Assembly (NCBI RefSeq): GCF_901538265.1
Contig: NZ_LR593886.1
Coordinates: 3,553,737-3,617,736, forward strand
Origin: Gemmata massiliana
Lineage (GTDB): Bacteria; Planctomycetota; Planctomycetia; Gemmatales; Gemmataceae
Direction: 5' to 3'
Length of the DNA stretch: 64,000 bases
Within the stretch, counting starts at the first letter, position 1; the number at the start of each line of letters is the position of its first letter. Position numbers and translations under genes: made by a program. Positions 34,824-44,070 of the stretch are shown in pieces. The notes beneath the pieces are model-generated. The model was not told where the DNA came from. It saw only the letters and a list, made by a program, of their open reading frames with translations, and searched no databases.

Positions 34824-35018
34824 ATGAGCGCTGCGCCCGACGACTCGAAGCGCTGCCCGGAGTGCAAGAGCACGAACCTCCAGTTCGTCGGGTCTCGGGA
34901 TCACCGCGGTCCGCGTCGTGCGGACGGGAGCGAGGCGCCGGTCGTGGCCCGAACGATCCAGGTCCGGTGCCGGCGCTGTAAGGCTTCGTGGGGCGTTCTC
35001 CGGCGCGTGGTGAATTAG
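34824..35018 (+). CDS. Small zinc-ribbon protein
   Basis: A 64-aa protein starting 1 nt after the helicase stop (TAAGATG), so co-translation is likely. It has CPEC (14-17) and CRRC (49-52) knuckles with an Arg-rich stretch between, and ends CKASWGVLRRVVN-like (RRCKASWG). Zinc ribbons of this kind bind nucleic acid or act in protein contacts. No named family is recognised. Coupling to the helicase suggests a DNA-related accessory role, an inference from position. Confidence 0.7.
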   Translation: MSAAPDDSKRCPECKSTNLQFVGSRDHRGPRRADGSEAPVVARTIQVRCRRCKASWGVLRRVVN

Positions 35019-35282
35019 TTCACACCCAAAAACCGATCAGATACTTGCCAAACTCGCTTCGGCGCTTATTTTTTTTGTTTCAGCACACCTAAGTTCCTGC
35101 CCCAACACGAATCGGAACCGACCCTGAGTGTTTCGCGGATACTGCGCGAAACACGACATCGCTTACCACCGTCGGCACCGCCCAACGAACGGGGTTCTCC
35201 GATTTGGGACGACGCTCTGGCGTCTATCGTTTGTTATCCTGTATCGCATCGACCCGAAATTGAGAGCTGGCGGGGAAGCGTA

Positions 35283-38200
35283 ATGACGACACGGGTATTC
35301 CGCGCTCGGCTCACGTGCGCGCTGGGAACGTTGGTCGCCTTGGGCGCGTTCGTGTTCGTGCGCGATCAGCAACCGATGGCCGCGCAAGAGCCGAAGCCGG
35401 ACGCGAAGCCCGCCGACTACGCGACTGCGGTCCAGCCGGTCATCAAGAAATACTGCCTCAACTGCCATTCCACGAAGGCGAAGAAGGGCAGCCTCGACCT
35501 CGAACGGTTCGCGAGCGCCGACGACATCCGGAAGGACGTGAAGGTGTGGCTCGGGATCATCGAGCAAATCGAAGCCGGCGAGATGCCGCCCAAAGAGAAA
35601 CCGCAGCCGAGTGCGGACGAGAAGAAACACCTGCTCGCGTGGATTCGCGGGTTCCTCGATGCCGAAGCCAAAGCACGGTCCGGTGACCCCGGGTTCGTTC
35701 CGCTCCGGCGCCTGAGTAACGCCGAGTACAACTACACAATTCGCGATCTCACCGGCGTCGATCTCCAACCGACGCGCGAGTTCCCCGCCGACGGCGCTGC
35801 GGGCGAGGGCTTCACCAACGCCGCCGAAGCTCTCACAGACATTTCGCCCGCGCTACTCACCAAGTACCTCAACGCCTCGAAGGACATCGCGGACCGCGTG
35901 GTACTGCTTCCGGACGGGTTCCGCTTCTCCCCCGCGAAAACGCGACGCGACTGGACCGATGAGGGAACCGCCGCGCTGCGCGCGTTCTACGCGACACACG
36001 CGGACGGCGAGGGCAAACTTCCTGTTCAGCCGTACTTGCTCGCCACGGTGCGCCACCGCGAATCTCTCCGTGCGGGCAAGTTCGCGGAGGTCGCCGCCAG
36101 GGAGAAGTTGAACGCGAAGTACCTCACTGCGCTGTGGGGGGCGTTGACCGACAAGATGCCTTCTCAACCGCTCGATTCGATTCGGGCGAAGTGGCGCTGG
36201 GCCGCGGAAAAGGACGTGCCCGCACTCACGGCCGAAGTTGTTGCGGTGCAGACCGCGCTGTGGCGAACGAGTCGCATCGGGAGCTACATCCAGGCGCGTT
36301 GGGGAGAATCCGCGGGCGGCTATATCGAGAGCCTGGCGCGACAGGTGTCTGTCGATCCGCCGGCCGTGGATTCGATTCCACTGCGGCTCGGGTTAAAGCC
36401 GACTCCGGGGCAATCGGAGGTGACGGCTTACCTCTCCGCGCAAGAGGCGGGAACCGGTGGGTCGGTTGTGTGGGCGCGCCCGCGGTTCGAGGCTCCTGGC
36501 AAGCCGGCTCTGCTGCTCCGAGACTACGCCGATTTCGGCCCCACGTTCGAGGTCGATTACCCGTCTATGTTCGTCAACAGCGGAAAGTACCTCACCGCTG
36601 CGGTGGAACTCGCCAACGACAAGTCGCTGACGGCCGAGAGTGCTGCGAAGAAACATGGACTCGATCCGGCGTTTTTGAAGCGCTGGAGTGAAGTGTTGGC
36701 GGTCGAACCGTTCGCACGGGACGCCACGAGCATCGGTCGGGTCGTGCCCGCGGTTTCGCTGACGTTGCTCGAAGAGCCGACACCAAAGAACGACGCGCGC
36801 CCCGCAATTAACGGCTGGAAGAAGAAGGGCACCGACCTGCCGGTGTTGGTGACGAACTCTTCGGACAAGGTAGAAGAGATCCCCGGGCGCATTCCCGCGA
36901 AGGGTGTCGGTGTTCACCCGATGCCGAAGGAGTTCGTCGCGGTGGTGTGGACCGCTCCGGCCACTATGACTGTGAACATCGGCGCGAAGATCGTTCACGC
37001 GCACCCGGCATGTGGTAACGGCGTGGCGTGGTGGATCGAACACCGGCGTGGTACCCGGGCGGCCGTGATCGCGGAAGGGGCGGTGGATCTGGGCGGCACC
37101 GCAGAGCTGGCCTCGAAGGTGATTGACGTCGAGAAGGGCGATCTAGTCCTACTCGCGGTGGACGCGAAGGACGAGAACCACGTCTGCGACATGACCGCGA
37201 TTGAGTTCTCGCTCACCGAAACCGCAAAGGCCAAGCGCGTGTGGAATCTTGCCGCCGACATCGCAACGACAGTGCAAACCGGCAACCCGCACGCGGACCG
37301 GCTCGGGAACAAGGACGTGTGGAGTTTCGTGCGCGGGCCGTCGCGCGCGCTCGGTAAGGGAATCAGCAATGTGATTCCGCCCGCATCGCTGCTGGGTAAG
37401 TGGCGCGAGGTCGCGTCGGTGCCGGATCGCAAGGACGAGGCCGCGAAGCTCGCGGGAGAGGTGCAGAAGTTGCTTTCGGCCAAGCGCCCCGCACAGGAGA
37501 AGTCGCCAGACCGCGTGCTGTACGACAATCTCGTTTCAGTCGAGAGCACGCTGTTCGCTGGCGTCGATGTGTCGAAGCTGGGCCGCCGGAGCAGTGCCGC
37601 ATTTGCGCTGCCGAAAGACAAATTCACCAACGAAAACATCATCGGCTCCGCGAACGCTGTGGTGGAAATCAAACTCCCGGCCGCGCTGTTCGCCGGGCGC
37701 GAGTTCGTCGTGGACGCGAAGCTCGGAGATACTGCGGGTGACCGATTGGTGAGCCCCCGCGTCGCGACTACTCCGCCCGGTCCGAGCACGCGCGGGGACG
37801 GCCCGCTCCTCGGCTCTGCGACCAGCGCCGCGTACAAGCAACTCGTCGCGGGACACAACGAATTCCGACGCATATTCCCGCTCTACATTTGCTTCCCGCA
37901 AGTCGTGCCGACAGATGAGGTCGTGTCGCTGAAGATGTTCCACCGCGAGGACGAACCGCTCGTTCGGCTGTTCCTCACGGACGAACAGTCGCGGCACCTT
38001 ACCCGACTGTGGGTCGAACAGCGGTTCGTGAGCCGCCAGGCGGTCGCGGAGTACGACTACCTGCCGCAATTCATGGGCTTCACCACGCAGGACACGCCGA
38101 AGGAGTTTCAGCAGTTCTTCATTGATCGCAAACCGCTGTTCAAGAAACTGGCGGACGACTGCATCAAGGACGAAGAGGCCGCGGCCCCGAAGCAACTCGA

Positions 38201-39440
38201 TGCGCTCCTAAGGTTCGCGGCACGGGCGTACCGGCGACCGCTGCAAGAGACTGAAAAGAACGATCTGCTCGCGCTCTACAAAGCGATTCGTGCGAAGGGC
38301 ACTACTCACGAAGAGGCGTTCCGCGGGGTGCTGTCGCGCGTGCTGGTGGCGCCGGCGTTCTTGTTCCGGGTCGAGGCTGCGCCGAAGGGCAAGGAACCGG
38401 GGTTGGTCAGCGATTGGGAACTCGCGACGCGGCTCTCGTACTTTCTGTGGTCGAGCGCGCCGGACGAGGAACTGCGTGCGGTTGCCGCGTCGGGCAAGCT
38501 CCGCGACCCGAAGGTGTTCGCGATCCAGGTTCAGCGCATGTTGAACGACGCTAAAACGCGCTCGCTCGCGATCGAGTTCGGCACCCAGTGGATTCACGTT
38601 CGCGGGTTCGACGAACTGAAGGAGAAGAACGAAAAACTGTTCCCAATGTTCACGCCGGAACTGCGAAAAGCGATCTACGAGGAATCGATCCTCTTCTTCC
38701 AGGACTTGTTCCAGAACGACCGAACAGTGACGTCCGTTATCGACGCAGACCACACCTACCTCAACGAAACGCTCGCCAAACACTACGGCATCCCGGACGT
38801 GACCGGCCCGCAGTGGCGGAAGGTCGATGGCGTGCGGAAGTACGGTCGCGGGGGCATTTTGGGGCTCGCGAGCGTGCAAACGAAAGAGGCGGGGGCATCG
38901 CGTACCAGCCCCGTGCTGCGCGGGAACTGGGTCGTTGAGACGCTCCTCGGTGAAAAACTCCCGCGCCCGCCTGCCAACGTGCCCCAACTGCCGGAGGAAG
39001 AGGGCGCGGACAAACTCACCGTGCGCCAAATGGTCGAGAAGCACGCGAAAGTCCCGGAGTGCGCGGTCTGCCACGTGCGGATCGATGCGTTCGGCTTCGC
39101 GATGGAGAAGTACGACCCGATCGGCCGGTTGCGCGAAAAAGACCTGGGCGGACGCGCCATCGACACGCACGCCAAACTCAAGGACGGTACCGAGTTCGAG
39201 GGCATCGACGGGCTGCGAACGTACCTGCTCGCCAAGAAGAAAGACGTGGTGGTGCGGCTGTTCTGCAAGCGGCTCCTCGGGTACGCTTTAGGGCGCTCGG
39301 TCACGCTCTCGGACACCGCGCTCATCGACGAAATGGTGACCGAAGTGACCAAGAACAACGGCAAGGTTTCGGCCGCAGTGCGGGTGATCGTGAACAGCCC
39401 GCAGTTCCGAATGGTTCGCGGGAGCGAGTTCGGGGAGTAG
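35283..39440 (+). CDS. Giant secreted DUF1587/DUF1592/DUF1588/DUF1585 cytochrome-like protein
   Basis: A 1385-aa protein from ATG 35283 with a signal-like N-terminus. A first heme motif is Cys58-x2-Cys61-His62 (PSCyt1/PSD-type). DUF1587 follows (PLRRLSNAEYNYTIRDLTG, about 137-200). A long central part of about 600 aa carries a beta-rich, hydrolase-accessory-like block around residues 535-645 (GVGVHPMPKEFVAVVW). The C-terminal third has DUF1595 (AARAYRRPLQETE), DUF1592 (WELATRLSYFLWSSAPDEEL), DUF1588 (GRGGILGLASVQTKEAGASR) and a second CxxCH at 1260-1264, then DUF1585. The family is planctomycete-specific and paired with DUF1552, as here. A periplasmic redox or macromolecule-degrading role is suspected, not shown. 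Confidence 0.9.
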   Translation: MTTRVFRARLTCALGTLVALGAFVFVRDQQPMAAQEPKPDAKPADYATAVQPVIKKYCLNCHSTKAKKGSLDLERFASADDIRKDVKVWLGIIEQIEAGEMPPKEKPQPSADEKKHLLAWIRGFLDAEAKARSGDPGFVPLRRLSNAEYNYTIRDLTGVDLQPTREFPADGAAGEGFTNAAEALTDISPALLTKYLNASKDIADRVVLLPDGFRFSPAKTRRDWTDEGTAALRAFYATHADGEGKLPVQPYLLATVRHRESLRAGKFAEVAAREKLNAKYLTALWGALTDKMPSQPLDSIRAKWRWAAEKDVPALTAEVVAVQTALWRTSRIGSYIQARWGESAGGYIESLARQVSVDPPAVDSIPLRLGLKPTPGQSEVTAYLSAQEAGTGGSVVWARPRFEAPGKPALLLRDYADFGPTFEVDYPSMFVNSGKYLTAAVELANDKSLTAESAAKKHGLDPAFLKRWSEVLAVEPFARDATSIGRVVPAVSLTLLEEPTPKNDARPAINGWKKKGTDLPVLVTNSSDKVEEIPGRIPAKGVGVHPMPKEFVAVVWTAPATMTVNIGAKIVHAHPACGNGVAWWIEHRRGTRAAVIAEGAVDLGGTAELASKVIDVEKGDLVLLAVDAKDENHVCDMTAIEFSLTETAKAKRVWNLAADIATTVQTGNPHADRLGNKDVWSFVRGPSRALGKGISNVIPPASLLGKWREVASVPDRKDEAAKLAGEVQKLLSAKRPAQEKSPDRVLYDNLVSVESTLFAGVDVSKLGRRSSAAFALPKDKFTNENIIGSANAVVEIKLPAALFAGREFVVDAKLGDTAGDRLVSPRVATTPPGPSTRGDGPLLGSATSAAYKQLVAGHNEFRRIFPLYICFPQVVPTDEVVSLKMFHREDEPLVRLFLTDEQSRHLTRLWVEQRFVSRQAVAEYDYLPQFMGFTTQDTPKEFQQFFIDRKPLFKKLADDCIKDEEAAAPKQLDALLRFAARAYRRPLQETEKNDLLALYKAIRAKGTTHEEAFRGVLSRVLVAPAFLFRVEAAPKGKEPGLVSDWELATRLSYFLWSSAPDEELRAVAASGKLRDPKVFAIQVQRMLNDAKTRSLAIEFGTQWIHVRGFDELKEKNEKLFPMFTPELRKAIYEESILFFQDLFQNDRTVTSVIDADHTYLNETLAKHYGIPDVTGPQWRKVDGVRKYGRGGILGLASVQTKEAGASRTSPVLRGNWVVETLLGEKLPRPPANVPQLPEEEGADKLTVRQMVEKHAKVPECAVCHVRIDAFGFAMEKYDPIGRLREKDLGGRAIDTHAKLKDGTEFEGIDGLRTYLLAKKKDVVVRLFCKRLLGYALGRSVTLSDTALIDEMVTEVTKNNGKVSAAVRVIVNSPQFRMVRGSEFGE

Positions 39441-39499
39441 CGAATATGCGCCGCGGGAAAGGCAGTCGTCGCATCGCAGTTCAAAGTACCGAGTACTGA

Positions 39500-39802
39500 T
39501 GGCGCGCCACGGGCGACGACGGCTGGATCTCAATTGGGATTTGGCCGTCGAATAATATCGGCTCATACATCTGGGGCACCTTCAGGTATCACGAGACTTG
39601 GCTCGACGTCGGAAACGGAGTTTGGGTGTCTGTAGGCGATCAGATTGTAATCACAAACCGGGTTGTCCGTCGGGTCATTGAGCACGCAATTTCGCGGTGC
39701 GAGTACGACCCAAACGTAAAAGGCACGGAACTTTGCTTGGGTAGCCTCGATCAAGCGATTCACTGGGAGGACGCAGTGCGGTCCTCCCGTAACTCGAACT
39801 AA
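39500..39802 (+). pseudogene. Start-less gene fragment between the DUF1592 and DUF1552 genes
   Basis: A frame open for 100 codons from the TGA at 39497-39499 to TAA 39800-39802 has no ATG, and its only GTG/TTG candidates come late. It reads like true protein: GIWPSNNIGSYIWGTFRYHE, LDVGNGVWVSVGDQIVITN, RRVIEHAISRCEYDPN, ELCLGSLDQAIHWEDAVRSS. Trp/Asp/Glu are balanced, unlike the Arg/Ala/Gly-rich shadow frames of this genome. It is probably the 3' part of a gene whose 5' end was lost. No family is recognised. Confidence 0.5.
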
Positions 39803-39818
39803 ACTCCAAGGGCCTCTC

Positions 39819-41123
39819 ATGGGCATCACGCAACCCCTCTCCCGGCGCTCGTTCCTTCGCGGTGTCGGCGTGTCGATGGCGCTGCCGTGGCTAGAGTCGG
39901 TTCCGGTGTGGGGCGACGACAAGCCCAAGAACACCGCGTCCGAGGCACCGGTGCGGTTCGCGGCACTGTTCTGCGGCAACGGCTTCCACAGTAAGGAGTG
40001 GTGGGCGAAGGGCGAAGGCAAGAACATGGAGTTGGGCAAGGTACTCGACCCGCTCAAGCCGCACCGCGAGAAGTTGCTGTTCCTCCGCGGCCTCTACAAC
40101 GAAGAGGCGCTCATCGGCGGTATCCACAGTTGCCAGACGGGTAACCTGCTCACCGGGGCGCACCTCGCGCCCAACGGCGAGATCAAGTCCGGGATCAGTT
40201 GCGACCAGGTCATTGCGGAGAAGACGAAGGGCCAGACGAAGGTGCCGAGCCTCGTACTGGGCACCGAGCCGTCGATCGCGGCGATCCACAAGAACTACTC
40301 GATGATCTACAGTTCTCACATCTCGTGGAGTTCTGCCACCACGCCCACGCCGCTGGAACTGTACCCCGCGCTCGCGTTCGACCGCCTGTTCCGCGACGAG
40401 GTCGGTAAGGCCGACAAGAGCGTGCTGGACGCGGTGCGCGAGGACGCGACCAGTTACAAGAACAAGGTGAGCACCGCGGACCAGCGCCGGCTGGACGAGT
40501 ACCTCTCCAGTGTGCGCGAGGTGGAGCAGCGCATCGAGCAGGCCGGGAAGAGCGGCCGGCTCCAGGGCTGGCGCCCCACGCTCGACAAGCCCGACATGAA
40601 GCGCCCGGCCGACGGCATCCCGCAGGACATCGACCAGCACATGCGGCTCATGTGCGACATCCTCGTACTCGCGTTCCGCACCGACACGACCCGCGTGTGT
40701 ACCCTCAAGCTGAACAACGACCACTCGTCGCTCCGGTTCCCGCACCTGAAGGTGGACTACATGATCCACCACCTGCTCTCGCACACGGACGGCGCGGACT
40801 GGCTCAAGGTGAACCAGTTCTTCGCGCAGCAGGTCGCGTACATCGCCGAGAAACTGGACGCGGTGAAGGAGGGCGACCGCACGCTGCTCGACAACAGCAT
40901 GATCATGTTCTGTTCGAGCATGATGACCGGGAACCACAACAATGACCAGTTGCCGGTAGTGATGGTCGGGCGCGGGGGCGGGCAGATCAAAACGGGTCGC
41001 GTGCTCGATTACCTCGGCAAGCCGAACCGCAAGATGTGCAGCCTGTACCTCTCCATGATGGAGAAGGCCGGCGTGAAACTGAAAGAGTTCGGCGACTCGA
41101 AGGAGAAACTCGCGGAGATTTGA
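39819..41123 (+). CDS. DUF1552 protein, Tat-exported
   Basis: A 434-aa DUF1552 protein. MGITQPLSRRSFLRGVGVSM is a twin-arginine signal. Family blocks visible are FAALFCGNGFHSKEWWAKG, LLFLRGLYNEEAL, CQTGNLLTGA, ISCDQVIAEK, SSHISWSS, MRLMCDILVLAFRTDTTRV, HHLLSHTDGADW and MIMFCSSMMTGNHNNDQLPVVMVG (in parts). The fold is thought to be related to DUF1501/sulfatase proteins. Its partner in planctomycetes is the DUF1592-type giant encoded just upstream, although here a gene fragment lies in between (378-nt gap). Enzyme activity is unknown. Confidence 0.9.
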   Translation: MGITQPLSRRSFLRGVGVSMALPWLESVPVWGDDKPKNTASEAPVRFAALFCGNGFHSKEWWAKGEGKNMELGKVLDPLKPHREKLLFLRGLYNEEALIGGIHSCQTGNLLTGAHLAPNGEIKSGISCDQVIAEKTKGQTKVPSLVLGTEPSIAAIHKNYSMIYSSHISWSSATTPTPLELYPALAFDRLFRDEVGKADKSVLDAVREDATSYKNKVSTADQRRLDEYLSSVREVEQRIEQAGKSGRLQGWRPTLDKPDMKRPADGIPQDIDQHMRLMCDILVLAFRTDTTRVCTLKLNNDHSSLRFPHLKVDYMIHHLLSHTDGADWLKVNQFFAQQVAYIAEKLDAVKEGDRTLLDNSMIMFCSSMMTGNHNNDQLPVVMVGRGGGQIKTGRVLDYLGKPNRKMCSLYLSMMEKAGVKLKEFGDSKEKLAEI

Positions 41124-41234
41124 TTGTTGGGTGTTGTATCTGGCCGAAATTGATGGGATCGAAAGCCTGTTGTGGTGTGTTGTTCACGAATGCCATTAAG
41201 GTGCTGAACCGTTTGGTAATCGAAGAGGTATCGA

Positions 41235-41672
41235 ATGGCACAACTCGTCGGGCAGATGTGCGTAATCTGCCGGGAGCGGATCGGAAACGAAATCGACAGC
41301 CGATTTTGTTCCGCGTGCGGTTGCCCGGTTCATACGGCCTGTACTTCGGTAGCCGCTTTGCAAAAGACCGAGGGCGCGTGCCGTGTGTGTGGTGCGCCCG
41401 CAACCGACGTCGCGCCGAGGCGTGAACTGGCGGAGCAGGAATCCGAATGGCAGGCCGGGGGCAAGCGGCGCCGACGGGGCGGGTGCATAATGGCCGCCTC
41501 GGTTGTGTTCGGGCTGTTGGGACTCATGCAGTTCGCTCTCGCCAATATGCGCACGCTCCCGACAACCGACCGCCACGAGGCGCGTGGCAATGTGTTTAAC
41601 GGGCTGGTTCCGGTGGCGCTCGGCTGTGCTGGCTTTTTGCTCGGTTTGCGTCAAATGTCTAAGAAGTCGTAG
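41235..41672 (+). CDS. RING-like zinc-finger membrane protein
   Basis: A 145-aa protein from ATG 41235 (AGAGG upstream). It has a cysteine-rich N-domain: Cys9-x2-Cys12, Cys25-x2-Cys28-x-Cys30, His33, Cys36 and Cys49-x2-Cys52. This order (CC..CC..HC..CC) fits a treble-clef/RING-like cross-brace of the prokaryotic RING kind. A basic patch (GGKRRRRGG) then precedes two membrane helices (ASVVFGLLGLMQFALA; LVPVALGCAGFLLGL). The finger is presumably cytoplasmic, since positive charges flank the first helix. Function is unknown; an adaptor or ubiquitin-like role is speculation. An SMI1/KNR4 gene follows. Confidence 0.65.
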   Translation: MAQLVGQMCVICRERIGNEIDSRFCSACGCPVHTACTSVAALQKTEGACRVCGAPATDVAPRRELAEQESEWQAGGKRRRRGGCIMAASVVFGLLGLMQFALANMRTLPTTDRHEARGNVFNGLVPVALGCAGFLLGLRQMSKKS

Positions 41673-41724
41673 CGGCGAATTCGGTGCCACACAGTCGCGT
41701 TTAACCGCGGGTATGTAGAAGGGT

Positions 41725-42171
41725 ATGTGTGTGGAGGCGGATGAACTACGAGCACTGTTCCCGGGTCGTGCCTTTGGCCGGCCGTGCGCTGAAAGTGAGC
41801 TTCAGCAGGCTGAGCAAGCACTCGGTGAACCCCTACCCGCAACTCTGCGGGAGCTATACCTCGTGTTCGACGGATTTCGGGGGCCGACCGACGCTACCTT
41901 CCTTTGGCCACTGTTTGCGGAGGAAGGACTTGTTGCGATGAACCAGTTCTATCGCGGTGATCCACTGTTCCCGCAGGAACTGGTTACGCAGTGCCTGTTC
42001 TTCGGTGACAACGGGTGTGGACCGCAGTGGGGGTTCAAGCGCGATTTGCCCGGCCGAATCATCCGCTGGAGCGCGGCATGGGGCACCGAATTCGAGGTTG
42101 TGGGTACGAGCCCGTTCGATGCGTGGAAGGCTGAGAAAGAGGTATACGATACTCTCCAGTCGGAGATATAA
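41725..42171 (+). CDS. SMI1/KNR4 (SUKH) family protein
   Basis: A 148-aa protein from ATG 41725. It has the SUKH pattern: a helix CAESELQQAEQALGEPLPATLRELYLVFDGF, which matches the family's E-x2-LGxxLPxxLRxLYxxxDGF opening (split across residues 19-50), followed by FLWPLFAEEGL, FFGDNGCGPQWGF and a closing FDAWKAEKE. SUKH proteins serve as immunity proteins against toxins or as scaffolds. No toxin gene is adjacent. The gap to the RING-like gene is 52 nt, so they may be co-expressed. Confidence 0.78.
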   Translation: MCVEADELRALFPGRAFGRPCAESELQQAEQALGEPLPATLRELYLVFDGFRGPTDATFLWPLFAEEGLVAMNQFYRGDPLFPQELVTQCLFFGDNGCGPQWGFKRDLPGRIIRWSAAWGTEFEVVGTSPFDAWKAEKEVYDTLQSEI

Positions 42172-42393
42172 GTACCAAACTACCCGCTGTGCCTGCCCCC
42201 GATCGTCTCTGGTTCCTTTTCAATCACTGAGCGCGCGACCTACTTCACGTTAGCATTACGCACATTCACCACGGGGGCGAAGCCAACTTTTAAGTGCCCG
42301 TGTGCGGTTCTCCATTTGGTTCTGTCCCTTCGTGCCGACGTGGTTACAATCTACCCGAACCCGCCTCAACCCTCCGCGCCGGAACCCTCTCCT

Positions 42394-43272
42394 ATGGCAC
42401 GATTCCTCGCTCCGCTCGCGCTCGTTCTCATCGCCACCGCACCCGCCCTGGCACAGAAAGACCCGCCCGTTCCCGATACCGTGGTGTTCGAGAAGAACAT
42501 CGAGTACACGAACCCGGACAACCAGCACCTCCAGTTAAACATCGCGAAGCCGAAGGGCAACGGACCGTTCCCCACGGTCCTACTCATTCACGGCGGCGGG
42601 TTTCGCGCGGGGACTCGCGAGGGGTACAACACGCAGATCATTCGCCTCGCGGAACACGGGTACGTCGCGGCGACGGTGAGCTACCGCCTGGCGCCGAAGT
42701 ACCCGTTCCCGGCCGCGATCCACGACACGAAGGCCGCTGTGCGCTGGCTCCGCGCGAACGCCAAGACGCACCACATCGACCCGGACCGGATCGGCGTGAC
42801 GGGCGGGTCCGCGGGCGGGCACCTCGCGCAGTTTCTGGCCGTGACCGCCGGTGTGAAAGAGTTCGAGGGTGACGGCGGGAACCCAGAACAATCGAGCGCA
42901 GTGAAGTGCGTCGTGAACGTGTACGGACCGAGCGACTTCACCAAGTCCTATGGCAAGAGTGTGGACGCGGCCGACGTGCTCCCGTTGTTCCTCGGCGGAA
43001 ACCTGGAGAAGGCCAAGCCCGCACACATCCGCGCGAGCCCCCTGTACTGGGTGACCCCGAACGCGGCCCCGACGCTGTGCATTCACGGCACGGAAGACAA
43101 GTACGTCGCGTGCGAGCAGGCCGAGTGGATCGTGGACAAGCTGAAGGCCGCGAGCGTGGAAGCGGAGCTGCTGAAGCTCGAAGGCGCCGGGCACGGGTTC
43201 AAAGGTAAGGACGCGGAGACCGCGGAGAACGCGATGATCGCGTTCTTCGACAAACACCTGAAGAAGAAGTAA
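42394..43272 (+). CDS. Secreted alpha/beta-hydrolase esterase
   Basis: A 292-aa protein. ATG 42394 is chosen over 42316 because it starts a signal peptide (MARFLAPLALVLIATAPALA). It has an oxyanion motif HGGG (66-69) and a catalytic triad visible as Ser139 (GGSAGG), Asp235 (GTEDKYV) and His267 (GAGHGF). This is the acetyl-esterase/feruloyl-esterase-like class (hormone-sensitive-lipase fold), which often removes acyl groups from carbohydrates. The exported location suits polymer degradation. The SDR gene follows after 9 nt. Confidence 0.85.
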   Translation: MARFLAPLALVLIATAPALAQKDPPVPDTVVFEKNIEYTNPDNQHLQLNIAKPKGNGPFPTVLLIHGGGFRAGTREGYNTQIIRLAEHGYVAATVSYRLAPKYPFPAAIHDTKAAVRWLRANAKTHHIDPDRIGVTGGSAGGHLAQFLAVTAGVKEFEGDGGNPEQSSAVKCVVNVYGPSDFTKSYGKSVDAADVLPLFLGGNLEKAKPAHIRASPLYWVTPNAAPTLCIHGTEDKYVACEQAEWIVDKLKAASVEAELLKLEGAGHGFKGKDAETAENAMIAFFDKHLKKK

Positions 43273-43281
43273 GGGAACGAA

Positions 43282-44037
43282 ATGGCGGATACGGGAAAGG
43301 TCGCACTCGTAACTGGTGCCGGGTCCGGCATCGGTCGGGCGGTTTCGCTCGCGCTTCTGCGCGAAGGCTATCGCGTCGTGCTCACGGGTCGGCGCCCGGA
43401 CGCGCTGGCCGCGACGCTCGCTCTGGCTCCCACTGGGACCAGTGCGCTTACGGTGCCTGCGGACGTCACCGACCCGGCGTCCGTTCGCGCTCTCTTTGAG
43501 CAAACGAAGAGTAAATTCGGGCGACTCGACGTGCTGTTTAACAACGCGGGGCAGGGTGCGCCTGCAATTCCTCTGGAAGACCTCACATTCGAGCAGTGGA
43601 AGAAGGTCGTCGAAGTGAATCTGACCGGCGCGTTCCTCTGCACGCAGGAAGCGTTCAAGCTGATGAAATCGCAGACCCCGCGCGGGGGCCGCATCATTAA
43701 CAACGGCTCCATCTCCGCGACGGCCCCGCGTCCGAACTCCGCGCCCTACACGGCGACCAAACACGCGATTACGGGCCTCACGAAGTCCACCTCCCTCGAC
43801 GGCCGCAAGTACGATATCGCGTGCGGTCAGATCGACATCGGGAACGCCGCGACCGAAATGACCGCGCGGATGAAGGACGGCGTGCCGCAACCGAACGGCA
43901 CGATCGCGGTGGAACCGACGATGGACGTCGAGAACGTGGCACGAGCGGTCGTGTATATGGCGAGTCTTCCGCTTGATGCGAACGTGCTGTTCATGACCGT
44001 GATGGCCACGCAGATGCCGCTCGTGGGGCGCGGGTGA
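43282..44037 (+). CDS. Short-chain dehydrogenase/reductase
   Basis: A 251-aa classical SDR from ATG 43282 (AAGGGAACGA upstream). It has nucleotide-binding TGAGSGIG, the structural NNAG motif, and active-site residues Asn, Ser ([10 protein letters not shown]) and Tyr-x3-Lys (YTATK). GRR after the second strand suggests an NADP preference. Substrate class is unknown. It lies 9 nt after the esterase and 33 nt before the enolase-superfamily gene, forming a likely three-gene sugar- or acid-catabolic operon. Confidence 0.88.
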   Translation: MADTGKVALVTGAGSGIGRAVSLALLREGYRVVLTGRRPDALAATLALAPTGTSALTVPADVTDPASVRALFEQTKSKFGRLDVLFNNAGQGAPAIPLEDLTFEQWKKVVEVNLTGAFLCTQEAFKLMKSQTPRGGRIINNGSISATAPRPNSAPYTATKHAITGLTKSTSLDGRKYDIACGQIDIGNAATEMTARMKDGVPQPNGTIAVEPTMDVENVARAVVYMASLPLDANVLFMTVMATQMPLVGRG

Positions 44038-44070
44038 TTCGGGTCGCGTTCGATTACGAGAGAACTTGCT

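Noticed and set aside
39563..40057. Minus-strand frame of 164 codons before DUF1552
   Set aside because: It runs antisense across the DUF1552 start and the plus-strand fragment, and the plus-strand reading is more protein-like.
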